Part shown: positions 1 through 8,656 of the stretch, one piece after another
Layout of the letters: each line of letters opens with the position of its first letter
How positions within the stretch are numbered: position 1 is the first letter of the stretch
Assembly: GCF_021190955.1 (NCBI RefSeq)
Contig: NZ_JAIOAO010000002.1
Span: forward strand, 248,001 to 312,000
DNA length: 64,000 nt
Source of the DNA: Parachryseolinea silvisoli
Lineage (GTDB): Bacteria; Bacteroidota; Bacteroidia; Cytophagales; Cyclobacteriaceae
Direction: 5' to 3'
Position numbers and translations under genes: made by a program
The notes under the pieces: model-generated
The model's database searches: none
What the model was told of the DNA's origin: nothing
The model's input: the letters and a program-made list of their open reading frames with translations, nothing else

Positions 1-1717
1 GCTCCTTCGTCCGTTTGCTGGCAGTCGACACACTCGTCGCCAGCTGCAGCGCCTCGTTTGTCGTCGCATCGTTCGGAAATCCATTGCCAATCGTATAGTT
101 TTCGCGGTACTGTGTCGACTGCGTGGCAAACACACCCGTGAACTTTACGGTGTGCGCCTCGGCAATGCGCTGCTCATACGTCAAGATGCTTTCGTGCAGC
201 AGCATGATGTTATTTGTATTGGTCTTCCTCGCAGTGCCCGAGCTGGCATTCAGATCTTTCGTGGCGACGATATACCGTGGTGAATAATAATCGCGCAAAC
301 CGCTTTGCATGTCTATGTTAAACGATGCGCGGTATGTCAGGCCTTTGGCGAGTTTCGCTTCGCCATATACGTTGCCCAGCATACGCTGGATCTTGTCTTC
401 GTTCTTCACCGATGCAAGACCCAGCGGATTCGTCACTTCCCGGTAACGGCCGTCCCGCTGTTCGGCAAACGGGAACAGCGTGCCATCGTCACGGTAGGGC
501 CTCAGCGTAGGGGGTGCGCCGATGGCGGCGCCCACAATGCTCCCCGTCACGACGTCCGCATTTCCAACGTCCTGGACACCCGTGGGGATGCCCTGGCTAA
601 TGGTATTACTGCCCATGATGCTCGTTCCGATCTTTACGCGGTCGCTGACCCGGTGGTCCATGTTCAGCCGCAGTGAATACCGTTTAAACCCCGAGTTGAT
701 GATGATACCGTCCTGATCAAAATAATTGGCCGACAGTGCCAGCTGTGTCTTTTCACTGCCGCCGTTTACGGAAAGCTGATGGCTTTGCATGGGCGCAGAA
801 CGAAAGATCATGTCCTGCCAGTCCACACCTTCACCTTCCGCAGCGGGGTCTGCATAGATCGCTGTCTTGTAAACTTCGTTTTCCAACTGCGCGAACTCCG
901 CGGCATTCAGTACATCCAGTTTTTTCCGAACCTCCTGCACGCCGTAATAACCGTCGTACGTCACCCGCGTAGAGCCCGCTTTACCGCGTTTTGTTGTAAT
1001 GAGCACCACACCGTTCGCGCCCCGCGCACCATAAATAGCTGTCGCCGACGCATCTTTCAAGATATCGACCGACTCGATGTCATTGGGGTTGATCATCGAC
1101 AGCGGGCTCACATCTGTAATACCCCCGGCATTGGAAATCTGTATACCGTCGACTACGTACAAAGGCTCAGACGTACCGTTGATGGAGTTTGTACCGCGTA
1201 TGCGGACGCTGATATTACCCCCCGGCGCAGCCGAGTTTTGCGTAATCTGCACGCCCGCCACACGCGACTGCAGACCTTGTGCGACGTTGGTCACCGGAGT
1301 CTGTACAATGTCGTCTGACTTGACCGAGGCGATAGAGCCCGTGGTCTCGATTTTCCGCTGCGTGCCGTACCCGACTACAACCACTTCATTCAGTGTCTCG
1401 ATGTCGGCCCCCAACACTACGTCGATCGTAGTACGCTGGCCGATGGTAATCTCCTGTGCGGTATACCCGATAAAGGAAAACACCAGTACTTCTTCCGGCT
1501 TCACGCCTTGCAATACATATTCGCCATTGGCGTCGGATGTAGTTCCCCGCGATGATCCTTTTACAACGATGTTCACGCCTGGCAGCGCCTCACCCGTCTC
1601 CGCACTCACCTTCCCCTGCACCGTAGCCCCCTGACCGTAGACGGAGCCAGGGCTGGCCAGAAAATAAAGCAGAATCCCGAATAACAGGACCAGCAGTTTC
1701 GTAGAGTTATTTCTCAT
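1..1717 (-). CDS. SusC/RagA-family TonB-linked outer membrane protein, 3' end outside window
   Basis: The minus strand is open from an ATG at 1717 to the window edge, about 572 codons, so the C-terminal part of the barrel is missing. The start has a signal peptide ending near VYGQG. A carboxypeptidase-regulatory-like domain follows (residues about 30-105: GVNIVVKGSSRGT, then DANGEYVL). Next come the SusC signature LNEVVVVGYGTQRK and a plug domain with IRGTNSING, LYVVDGIQI and IYGARGANGVVLITT. SusC proteins form outer-membrane channels that import glycans or peptides with a SusD lid lipoprotein. The SusD partner is expected just beyond position 1. The gene is divergent from the LacI-type regulator at 1955, its likely controller. 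The substrate cannot be read from the sequence. Confidence 0.93.
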   Translation of the reverse strand, partial: MRNNSTKLLVLLFGILLYFLASPGSVYGQGATVQGKVSAETGEALPGVNIVVKGSSRGTTSDANGEYVLQGVKPEEVLVFSFIGYTAQEITIGQRTTIDVVLGADIETLNEVVVVGYGTQRKIETTGSIASVKSDDIVQTPVTNVAQGLQSRVAGVQITQNSAAPGGNISVRIRGTNSINGTSEPLYVVDGIQISNAGGITDVSPLSMINPNDIESVDILKDASATAIYGARGANGVVLITTKRGKAGSTRVTYDGYYGVQEVRKKLDVLNAAEFAQLENEVYKTAIYADPAAEGEGVDWQDMIFRSAPMQSHQLSVNGGSEKTQLALSANYFDQDGIIINSGFKRYSLRLNMDHRVSDRVKIGTSIMGSNTISQGIPTGVQDVGNADVVTGSIVGAAIGAPPTLRPYRDDGTLFPFAEQRDGRYREVTNPLGLASVKNEDKIQRMLGNVYGEAKLAKGLTYRASFNIDMQSGLRDYYSPRYIVATKDLNASSGTARKTNTNNIMLLHESILTYEQRIAEAHTVKFTGVFATQSTQYRENYTIGNGFPNDATTNEALQLATSVSTASKRTKE

Positions 1718-1776
1718 AGGTGTGTTAGTTTGTGACCGGAAAAGTAAGGGATGTCTTTAAAAAACCCGTTGCGAAC

Positions 1777-1868
1777 GATTGAAACAGGCCTTCAGAAACT
1801 ATCGAGACCGGTTGCGAAAGCGCTCCCGGTAGTTTTCGAAATCGTTACCGTGGTAAAAATTTCAATCG
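1777..1868. promoter_or_regulatory. divergent control region with inverted CGATTGAAA copies
   Basis: The 237 bp between the divergent SusC start (1717) and the regulator start (1955) contain CGATTGAAA at 1777-1785 and its inverted copy TTTCAATCG at 1860-1868. A paired operator for the LacI-type regulator is plausible, but the two 9-mers are far apart and this is only pattern-based. Confidence 0.3.
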
Positions 1869-1954
1869 ATAGCGGCATTCCGAAGCCGAATTTTTTTTGC
1901 TACTTTTCAAGATGGATGACCACAGATCCTGGTCCTCCGAGCCTAAATCTGATC

Positions 1955-3133
1955 ATGGTCAAGTGCATTAAATGTGGGGATGTAGATGCCATTGCAAAAG
2001 CGGGCATCGTGCGCGGCAAACAACGGTACTATTGTAAGCGCTGCGACTGTTACTTCAGTCAGCCGGCCGGCGCGGAGCCCGAGGTACCCATGCTAAACCG
2101 CCGCCACCAGACCACCATCATGGACATCGCCAGCGCGCTGAACATCTCGAAGTCTACTGTATCGCGCGCGTTGCAAGGCCACTCCGACATCAACGCCAAC
2201 ACCCGCAAGGCTGTACTCGACATGGCCCTGCAGCTGGACTATCAACCCAACCTGCTTGCGCTGGGCCTTGCCAGGAGCCGCAGCTACACTCTTGGCATCA
2301 TCGTGCCCGAATTTATCAACAGCTTCTTTCCCTATATTATTATTGGCGCGCAGCAAGTCGCCAACCCCGCGGGCTACCACGTCATCATTTGCCAAAGCAA
2401 CGAGTCGCTCGAGACCGAGATCGCCAATACCCAGGTGCTCCTGGCCAGCCGTGTAGACGGCGTCATCGCCTCTGTCACCGGTGAAACCAAAACCCTCGAG
2501 CATTTCGGTAAATTTCAAAAGGCAGGTATTCCCTTGGTGATGTTTAATCGCATCTGCGAAGGGCTCGATGTTTCCAAAGTGCTGGTCGACGACCATGACG
2601 GCGCCTATAAAGGTGTGACCCACCTCATCCAGCAAGGATGCCGCCGCATTGCCCACCTGGCCGGCCCGCAAAACCTGCAGATCGGGCGCGAGCGCCTGCA
2701 AGGATACCTCGACGCACTGCACGACCACAACCTGCCGGTCGACGAAGAATTGATTGTATACTACGATCTCAGCAAAGCAAGCGCACAAGCCTGCGCGTGC
2801 CGGCTGCTCGACCTACCGCAACCACCCGATGCCATCTTTGCCGTCAATGACCCCGCCGCCATCCAGGTCATTCTCACGGCCAAAAGCCGCAACATTCGTA
2901 TACCTGCCGAGCTGGCAGTGGTCGGCTTTAGTAACGAGCCAACCTCGGCGCTCATCGACCCGGCACTGACTACCCTCGCGCAACCGCTTGATGAGATTGG
3001 CAAGACTGCCGTGCAATTCTTATTACAGGAGATCGAGCAGGAAGAAGGTCCTTTTGTTCCCATACAGCGCGTGCTAAAGACCGAGCTGATCATCCGCGCA
3101 TCGTCGTTGCGCACGAAGGCTTTTGCTTCCTGA
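1955..3133 (+). CDS. LacI-family transcriptional regulator with N-terminal IS1-like zinc ribbon
   Basis: The chosen start gives 392 residues and begins at MVKCIKCGD; the frame is open further upstream, with ATGs at 1916 and 1751. Residues 4-34 form a C-x2-C...C-x2-C zinc ribbon (CIKC, then QRYYCKRCDCYF) like the N-terminal domain of IS1 InsA transposase proteins. A LacI helix-turn-helix follows at about residues 49-70 (TIMDIASALNISKSTVSRAL), then a periplasmic-binding-protein-like effector domain to the end (LGIIVPEF, RVDGVIA, HLIQQGCRRIAHL, AVVGFSNEP). Divergence from the SusC gene suggests it senses a sugar or sugar derivative and controls that locus. The zinc-ribbon fusion is unusual among LacI proteins. 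Confidence 0.9.
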   Translation: MVKCIKCGDVDAIAKAGIVRGKQRYYCKRCDCYFSQPAGAEPEVPMLNRRHQTTIMDIASALNISKSTVSRALQGHSDINANTRKAVLDMALQLDYQPNLLALGLARSRSYTLGIIVPEFINSFFPYIIIGAQQVANPAGYHVIICQSNESLETEIANTQVLLASRVDGVIASVTGETKTLEHFGKFQKAGIPLVMFNRICEGLDVSKVLVDDHDGAYKGVTHLIQQGCRRIAHLAGPQNLQIGRERLQGYLDALHDHNLPVDEELIVYYDLSKASAQACACRLLDLPQPPDAIFAVNDPAAIQVILTAKSRNIRIPAELAVVGFSNEPTSALIDPALTTLAQPLDEIGKTAVQFLLQEIEQEEGPFVPIQRVLKTELIIRASSLRTKAFAS

Positions 3134-3290
3134 TCACATCGCTCCCGCCATCCGCAAGCGTGCAGACATTGACCGGCTACGGACAGCCGTTGCGATACAC
3201 ACATGGATTAACGTAAAGGAAGGGCACATTTTCATATGGCATAAGGATTGTTGTCGGCTTTCTGTAGCCGACCAAACCGGCCGACGCCCC

Positions 3291-3494
3291 ATGAAAAAGA
3301 TTGATATTCTGAACTTCATCACCAGCTTCCGCAAGGCTCCCAACGACATCAAAACGTATCAGGAATTACTCGCCCACCTGGGTGCAGAGAACGAAGCGAT
3401 CATGAGTCAGATGCTGCAAGAGCTGCAACAAAGCCGCGTAATCCGCGAAGTAGAAGCGTCCGGCGAAAAGAGCTACCAGGTTATCGCCCGGTAA
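3291..3494 (+). CDS. small hypothetical protein, 67 aa
   Basis: The ATG at 3291 starts MKKIDILNFITSF and the frame runs to a stop at 3494. The frame is open further upstream, but that stretch is not protein-like. The predicted protein is charged and helical; its end (MLQELQQSRVIREVEASGEK) resembles the last helix and wing of a winged-helix fold. I do not recognise a family. It sits 3' of the LacI-type regulator on the same strand and may be co-transcribed with it. Confidence 0.55.
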   Translation: MKKIDILNFITSFRKAPNDIKTYQELLAHLGAENEAIMSQMLQELQQSRVIREVEASGEKSYQVIAR

Positions 3495-3500
3495 GCATCA

Positions 3501-3926
3501 TCACTTCTTTACGACAACAATCTTCGGATTGAGCGTCACCAGCTCGGTGACAAAGGTCTCTTGCTTCTGGGGGGAGATATAGATCTCATTCCAACGCTTG
3601 TATCGCACAACGATACCCTTACGCGCCAATGCCGGCCGGTAGCCGGCCCACATCGTTTCACCGCACGTCACCTGTGTGATGTCCGCTAACGCAATCTTGC
3701 CCCGAAATGGACCCGAGGCAAAATGCAGGTGACTGGCATCGATCCTATACGAGGTGCCAAACCATGTCCATGCCATCAGCGCAATGGGCAAGCAAAAAAT
3801 AGCATACACGCTCGGTTTTTGCAATGCCGGGATCAACAGCATCTCACCGATCATGAATAATACCACGCCGGCCATAATGCTGCCGGTCAGCACGCCTTTC
3901 CTACTGGGATATTGCATTGCGTTCAT
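3501..3926 (-). CDS. membrane-anchored bacterial PH-domain protein (DUF1200/bPH_6-like)
   Basis: The start chosen is MNAMQYPS at 3926; an in-frame ATG at 3950 adds eight residues. Two hydrophobic segments (about residues 13-30 and 40-58) are followed by a compact C-terminal domain with YRIDASHLHFASGPFRGKI, then LADITQVTC, RKGIVVRYK and YISPQKQETFVTEL. This matches the pattern of the small bacterial PH domains of the DUF1200 type. The function is unknown. It is convergent with the small gene ending at 3494. Confidence 0.7.
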   Translation of the reverse strand: MNAMQYPSRKGVLTGSIMAGVVLFMIGEMLLIPALQKPSVYAIFCLPIALMAWTWFGTSYRIDASHLHFASGPFRGKIALADITQVTCGETMWAGYRPALARKGIVVRYKRWNEIYISPQKQETFVTELVTLNPKIVVVKK

Positions 3927-4073
3927 AACAGGGCATGATAACAAGAACAAGATACAAATTACCGACCATATTGATGCAAATCTCGAAATTGCCTATGATC
4001 TACGGCATAGTTTTTTAAATTTACCGCGTCTCTAACATGCTATGCCATGCGCATAGACAAGCGTCATTGAACA

Positions 4074-6455
4074 ATGGAGGAATCCAAGGACCGACTACTA
4101 CATCTCCTCAAGGAAGCACCTATCTCAACCGCCCTGCTCACCGGACCTGAGCTGGTCATTGCGCTGGCCAACGACGCGACGCTCAGGCTTTGGGGTCGGG
4201 ATGCCTCTATTATCGGGAAGCCACTACTCGTCGCCATGCCCGAACTTAAAGGTCAGGGTGCTTACGAGGCCGTCGCCGCAGTGTACCGCACCGGTATTGG
4301 TTACGAAGGCCGGGAAAATAAGGTACACCTACGGGAATCAGATGGCACGATCCGTACCGTGTATGCTAATTTCATGAGCAAAGCCCTGCGTGCCGCCGAC
4401 GGCTCGATCGAGTCCGTACTCCTGATGGGGTACGAAGTAACCGACCAGGTAGAAGCAAAACAACAGGTGGTGCTTGCCGAGGAGAAAGCCCAGCAGGCCA
4501 TTCGGATGGCCGACGAAGCTTCGCAACGTGTGTTGCGCGACAGCGAGGAACGGTTCCGCACGCTGATCACAGAGACATCCATGGTCGGCTCGGCACTTTA
4601 TACCGGACCCGAGATTTGTATCCAATATGCCAATGACGTCATGTTGAAGTTCTGGGATAAAGACCAGTCCATCATTGGCAAACCCTTCGAAGAGGCGATA
4701 CCCGAACTAAAAGGTCAGCCTTTCATCGAACGGCTCAAAAGCGTCTATATTACGGGACAGACGTACGAGGGGCGTGAAGACAAAGCCCAGTTATTTGAAA
4801 ACGGTAAGCTTGAAGATTTCTATTTCAACTATACCTACAAAGCCCTCCGAAATGCCGAGGGTGAGATCTATGGCGTCCACCACATGGCAATCGATGTGAC
4901 GGAGTCGGTAGTGGTCAAGAAAGAGTTGATTGAGAACGAGCGCAACTTCCGTGCGCTCGTCAACGAAACGCCCGCGGGTATCATCATTGTCAAAGACGAG
5001 AACTTCACCATCGAGATCGTCAACGATGCATACCTCAACTGGACAGGCAGCGCCCGCGAACAGTATATTGGCAAACAACTGTGGACAATCCTGGCCGACG
5101 GTCGAACGCCAGAGCTGGAGTCTACCCTGGCACATGCCATGCAAACCGGTTTGCCCTATAACTTCAAAGAAGTCCCGCTGCGCCTGCGGCGACACGGCTC
5201 CCTGCAAACAATTTACGTCGACCTCGCCTACGCGCCGATCAACGATCCGGAGACAGAAGACAACCGCGTCATGATCATGATCCTCGACGTCAATGACAGA
5301 GTGGCCGCGCGAAAAAAGCTCGAAGAATCGCGCGATTATTTACAGACTATACTCGAATCGCTGCCGCAGATGGCCTGGACGACCAATCCTGCCGGCGATA
5401 CTACCTACCTCAATGAGCAATGGTATCATTACACAGGCCAGCACCCGCACGAGGGTGAAGGTGATGGCTGGACGGCCGTAGTCCATCCCGACGATATTGC
5501 CGGCACGATTCGTCAGTGGCGGGAGTGTATAGAAGCACGCGTCCCGTTTAAACGGGAAGTACGATATAAAAAGAACTGGGGTGAATACCGCTGGCACCTC
5601 ACGCAGGCTGTACCGATCTTCAACGCCCAGGGCGAGCCAACGATGTGGGTCGGCACGTGCACCGATGTGCACGATCAAAAAATATTTCAGGAAAGCCTCG
5701 AAAGCAAGATCGAAGAACGTACCCGTGACCTCAAGCGCTCGAACATCGAGCTGCAACAGTTCGCCTATGTAGCCTCCCACGACTTACAGGAGCCGCTCCG
5801 TAAGATCGCCACGTTCAGCGAAATGCTGCGCAGCAGTATCGGCACGATGCCCGAACGTGCCGAAGGCTACCTCAACAAAATTACCGCCGCGTCGACGCGC
5901 ATGCAGGCGCTTATCAAAAGTATTCTCAACTTCTCCCAGCTCTCGCGCGAAGGCGAGATCTTTACCGCGGTCGATCTTAACGAGATCGTCGCCAATGTAC
6001 ACAACGACTTCGAGCTGTTGATCGAACAGAAAAAAGCTACCGTCCGTGTCGATCCGCTCCCCATCATCCGCGGTATCCCGTTGCAACTCAACCAGCTCTT
6101 CACCAACCTCATGAGCAACGCGCTCAAGTTTGCCGCCACCGACCGGCCGCCGCTCATACACATCCACGCCCGCACGCTAACGGAAACCGAAGTAAAAACA
6201 CACCTCGAAATAGATCACAACCGCGCCCATATACAACTGGAGTTTGCCGACAACGGCATCGGCTTCTCCGAAGAATATGCCGAGCAGATCTTCGTCATCT
6301 TCCAACGCCTCAACGACCGCCAGTCCTATCCCGGCACGGGCATCGGCCTGGCATTGTGCAAAAAGATCGTCATGAACCATAAAGGGGAGATCTACGCGCA
6401 TTCGACACCAGGGCAAGGGTCGACATTCTATATCATTTTACCAGTAATGCAATAA
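4074..6455 (+). CDS. PAS-repeat sensor histidine kinase
   Basis: This 793-residue protein has no signal peptide or membrane segment, so it is probably a cytosolic sensor. Four PAS domains can be seen (about 10-120, 155-280, 285-410, 420-540); the first two share the pattern ELKGQ...VYxTGxxYEGRE and look like a duplication. A coiled linker leads to the dimerisation domain with the phospho-acceptor in VASHDLQEPLRKI (His near 567). The ATPase domain carries the N box NQLFTNLMSNALKFA (about 674), DNGIGF (about 725) and GTGIGLALCKKIV (about 754). No receiver domain or cognate response regulator is adjacent, so its target is unknown. Confidence 0.95.
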   Translation: MEESKDRLLHLLKEAPISTALLTGPELVIALANDATLRLWGRDASIIGKPLLVAMPELKGQGAYEAVAAVYRTGIGYEGRENKVHLRESDGTIRTVYANFMSKALRAADGSIESVLLMGYEVTDQVEAKQQVVLAEEKAQQAIRMADEASQRVLRDSEERFRTLITETSMVGSALYTGPEICIQYANDVMLKFWDKDQSIIGKPFEEAIPELKGQPFIERLKSVYITGQTYEGREDKAQLFENGKLEDFYFNYTYKALRNAEGEIYGVHHMAIDVTESVVVKKELIENERNFRALVNETPAGIIIVKDENFTIEIVNDAYLNWTGSAREQYIGKQLWTILADGRTPELESTLAHAMQTGLPYNFKEVPLRLRRHGSLQTIYVDLAYAPINDPETEDNRVMIMILDVNDRVAARKKLEESRDYLQTILESLPQMAWTTNPAGDTTYLNEQWYHYTGQHPHEGEGDGWTAVVHPDDIAGTIRQWRECIEARVPFKREVRYKKNWGEYRWHLTQAVPIFNAQGEPTMWVGTCTDVHDQKIFQESLESKIEERTRDLKRSNIELQQFAYVASHDLQEPLRKIATFSEMLRSSIGTMPERAEGYLNKITAASTRMQALIKSILNFSQLSREGEIFTAVDLNEIVANVHNDFELLIEQKKATVRVDPLPIIRGIPLQLNQLFTNLMSNALKFAATDRPPLIHIHARTLTETEVKTHLEIDHNRAHIQLEFADNGIGFSEEYAEQIFVIFQRLNDRQSYPGTGIGLALCKKIVMNHKGEIYAHSTPGQGSTFYIILPVMQ

Positions 6456-6456
6456 A

Positions 6457-6486
6457 CAGTGTGAGTGTGGGTTCACACTCACACTG
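6457..6486. terminator. bidirectional hairpin terminator, perfect 13-bp stem
   Basis: CAGTGTGAGTGTG at 6457-6469 pairs perfectly with CACACTCACACTG at 6474-6486 around a 4-nt loop. It lies between the convergent kinase (ends 6455) and the gene ending at 6495. T-runs flank it on the + strand. The outer arm resembles the longer hairpins at 13636 and 23476. Confidence 0.85.
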
Positions 6487-6494
6487 CTTTTAAT

Positions 6495-8645
6495 TTACGG
6501 CTTGATGACCTTAAAGGACTTTTGCACGCCGTCTGCTGTAATCGTAATATAATATAGTCCACTCTTCCAACCAGCAGCATCCAGACTGGTAGCCTCTATG
6601 CGTGTGGCAGTATATACAATCCGCCCTGTCTGGTCCTTCACCTGCACACGGTGCCCCTGCGTACCTTCCGGCAACGTATAATTTACTTTGTCCGACACGG
6701 TGTTCGGATATACCGATACCACATCGTTCGCCGTAGTGACCGCCAGCCGGGCCGCTCCTGCGGGAGCCACAACACCCCACGCAAAAGCTTCCCAGCCGCC
6801 GATCGTTGCCCGTGTACACGTCATCGCCACCGTGCCGTTCTCCGACGATACATAAAAGCCATTGAACCCGCGCAGCGAAATCGTACCATCAGCATTCGCG
6901 ACCCAATCAAATTTCTCCCAATCCCCGTAGGTAGCACGGTTGCACGTTATCGCTTGTGTCCCATTCTCCGAAGAAACAAACATATTCTGGTTCTGCAGCG
7001 CGATCTTGCCACCTCCCGCATCTACCACGAGGAAACCGTTCCAACCGGCCACTGCCGTAGCATTACACCACATCGGACCTACACCATTCTTCGAGCTTAC
7101 ATACTGATTGTTAACGCCGCGCAGCCAGATCGTCTGTCCTATCGGAATCGTCGGCGCAGCTGTGCTCACGTTCACTTCCGTTAAGCTATTCCAGGCATTC
7201 ACAGAATTACCATGGCCCAGGATGCGTACGTATTGTGCCGTGACCGGGGCAAAAGAGAATGTCTCCAGTTCCAAAGACGTGCCGCTGCTGGTCAGACCGG
7301 CACCTACTGTCGTCCACCCTGCAGAGGGGTTGTTCGAAACTTGTACATCAAACGTCGTCGTACGGGTGTTGCCGCTATAGAATGCGATTTGCACGCCCGT
7401 AACCGAAGCCGGTGCGCTCAGGCAGAATTGGATCCACTGGCCGTCACCATTCGCAGACCAGCGTGTGTTAAGGTCGTTGTCAAGCACGTTCGCCGGAACG
7501 TTACCATCATCGGAGCTCGCCGCTACGGGCACGCAGCCCGGATTGGGATCTGTACCCGTCGGCAGCTCAGCGTGTGTCGCCGACAACCAGCCGAGGAAGT
7601 GATCTTCGATCGCTGTTTCCGGGCGGTTCTGATTCAACACATAGGTGCGCGTCTGCGGTACGTTCAGACCCAATGCGGTATACCGCGACAACAGAATTTC
7701 ATACGGAGCGCTTTTACGGGCCCATTCCGAATCCGTGCGATAGTTCGGCGAGCCGGTACCCAGCAGACCTTTCACGTACGCTTCAGCACCTAATAACAGG
7801 CGCGGCTGTGAGGCACCGCTCGTGCGGGTAAACAGCGCATCACTACCTTGCTGATGCGCTACCTCCGCACACTGCGAAAGACCGATCAGCACATACTGCG
7901 AGTGTACAAAGTCGCGGAACAACTCGGGAATCTGACCCGCGGTGGTGATTTGATCCAACTGACCCGTTACGTGATTGTAACCCTGGTTGTATAGCGACGC
8001 ATTATTCATAAATATACCCGCTGACATCAGCGCCAGATCTTTCGAAATAAGCCAGTTCGCCGTTTGATAGATGGGACCATTCACATACGTCAGTACTTTG
8101 TTTACAAAAGACTCGAAGCGTGTCACTTCCGACGACGCCCAACCCGCCGCGCCGTTGTTATAATACCGGATGATCTCCGCACCGGCCACCCAGATGGGCA
8201 ATGCCCACGAAGCCTCCAGCGTACGCTGGTTCGGCGTACCGGCATCGGTCGTCATGCTTTGGAACGTCGCCGACCAGGCATTCAGAATTTGCACCGCCTT
8301 GTTGCGATGTGACACATTGCCCGTTACCACCCAACGGATGGCATGCGCATAGGCGGCGTGTGCGTCGCGACGGAAAGCTGCCTCTTGCGGCGAGCCGCCG
8401 GAGCCTACTACATATACCACAGCATACGGCTCCGGATTATAATTCAAGTTTGCACGCGAGTCGCCGGCCAGCACATTGTAGCCTTGCACGATCGGGCCGC
8501 TGTTGGCCGCCACTTTTGATTTGATAAAGTTCAGTTCGGCCTGGCTGCTAAATACACCCGGGTGACGAAACACCGCCGGGGCCTGGGCAAACGCTGACGT
8601 CAACAAAGCAACGGCCAGCATACCCGTTAATAATATCTTCTTCAT
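6495..8645 (-). CDS. secreted alginate-lyase-fold protein with discoidin, beta-trefoil and T9SS sorting domains
   Basis: The protein has 716 residues with a signal peptide ([20 protein letters not shown]). Residues about 25-360 resemble the alginate lyase superfamily (PF05426 type): [14 protein letters not shown], then [21 protein letters not shown] discoidin (F5/8 type C, CBM32-like) domain spans about 370-495. A three-fold beta-trefoil/fascin-like module spans about 500-635 with three YVSS or FVSS repeats. The last 75 residues are a T9SS type A sorting domain ([18 protein letters not shown] ... VIKP). The protein is probably exported through the outer membrane. It lies 11 bp after the GH18 chitinase gene, so the two likely form an operon. 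The substrate need not be alginate; an amino-sugar polymer would fit the neighbour. Confidence 0.85.
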   Translation of the reverse strand: MKKILLTGMLAVALLTSAFAQAPAVFRHPGVFSSQAELNFIKSKVAANSGPIVQGYNVLAGDSRANLNYNPEPYAVVYVVGSGGSPQEAAFRRDAHAAYAHAIRWVVTGNVSHRNKAVQILNAWSATFQSMTTDAGTPNQRTLEASWALPIWVAGAEIIRYYNNGAAGWASSEVTRFESFVNKVLTYVNGPIYQTANWLISKDLALMSAGIFMNNASLYNQGYNHVTGQLDQITTAGQIPELFRDFVHSQYVLIGLSQCAEVAHQQGSDALFTRTSGASQPRLLLGAEAYVKGLLGTGSPNYRTDSEWARKSAPYEILLSRYTALGLNVPQTRTYVLNQNRPETAIEDHFLGWLSATHAELPTGTDPNPGCVPVAASSDDGNVPANVLDNDLNTRWSANGDGQWIQFCLSAPASVTGVQIAFYSGNTRTTTFDVQVSNNPSAGWTTVGAGLTSSGTSLELETFSFAPVTAQYVRILGHGNSVNAWNSLTEVNVSTAAPTIPIGQTIWLRGVNNQYVSSKNGVGPMWCNATAVAGWNGFLVVDAGGGKIALQNQNMFVSSENGTQAITCNRATYGDWEKFDWVANADGTISLRGFNGFYVSSENGTVAMTCTRATIGGWEAFAWGVVAPAGAARLAVTTANDVVSVYPNTVSDKVNYTLPEGTQGHRVQVKDQTGRIVYTATRIEATSLDAAGWKSGLYYITITADGVQKSFKVIKP

Positions 8646-8656
8646 AGTAGGTTGTG

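Noticed and set aside
2093-2788. Minus-strand frame of 231 codons over the LacI-type regulator
   Set aside because: It mirrors codon bias of the real gene on the other strand and has no recognisable domain.
6495-8645. Naming the first secreted enzyme as a true alginate lyase
   Set aside because: The fold matches PF05426, but its operon partner is a chitinase and the superfamily has several substrates, so alginate is not supported.
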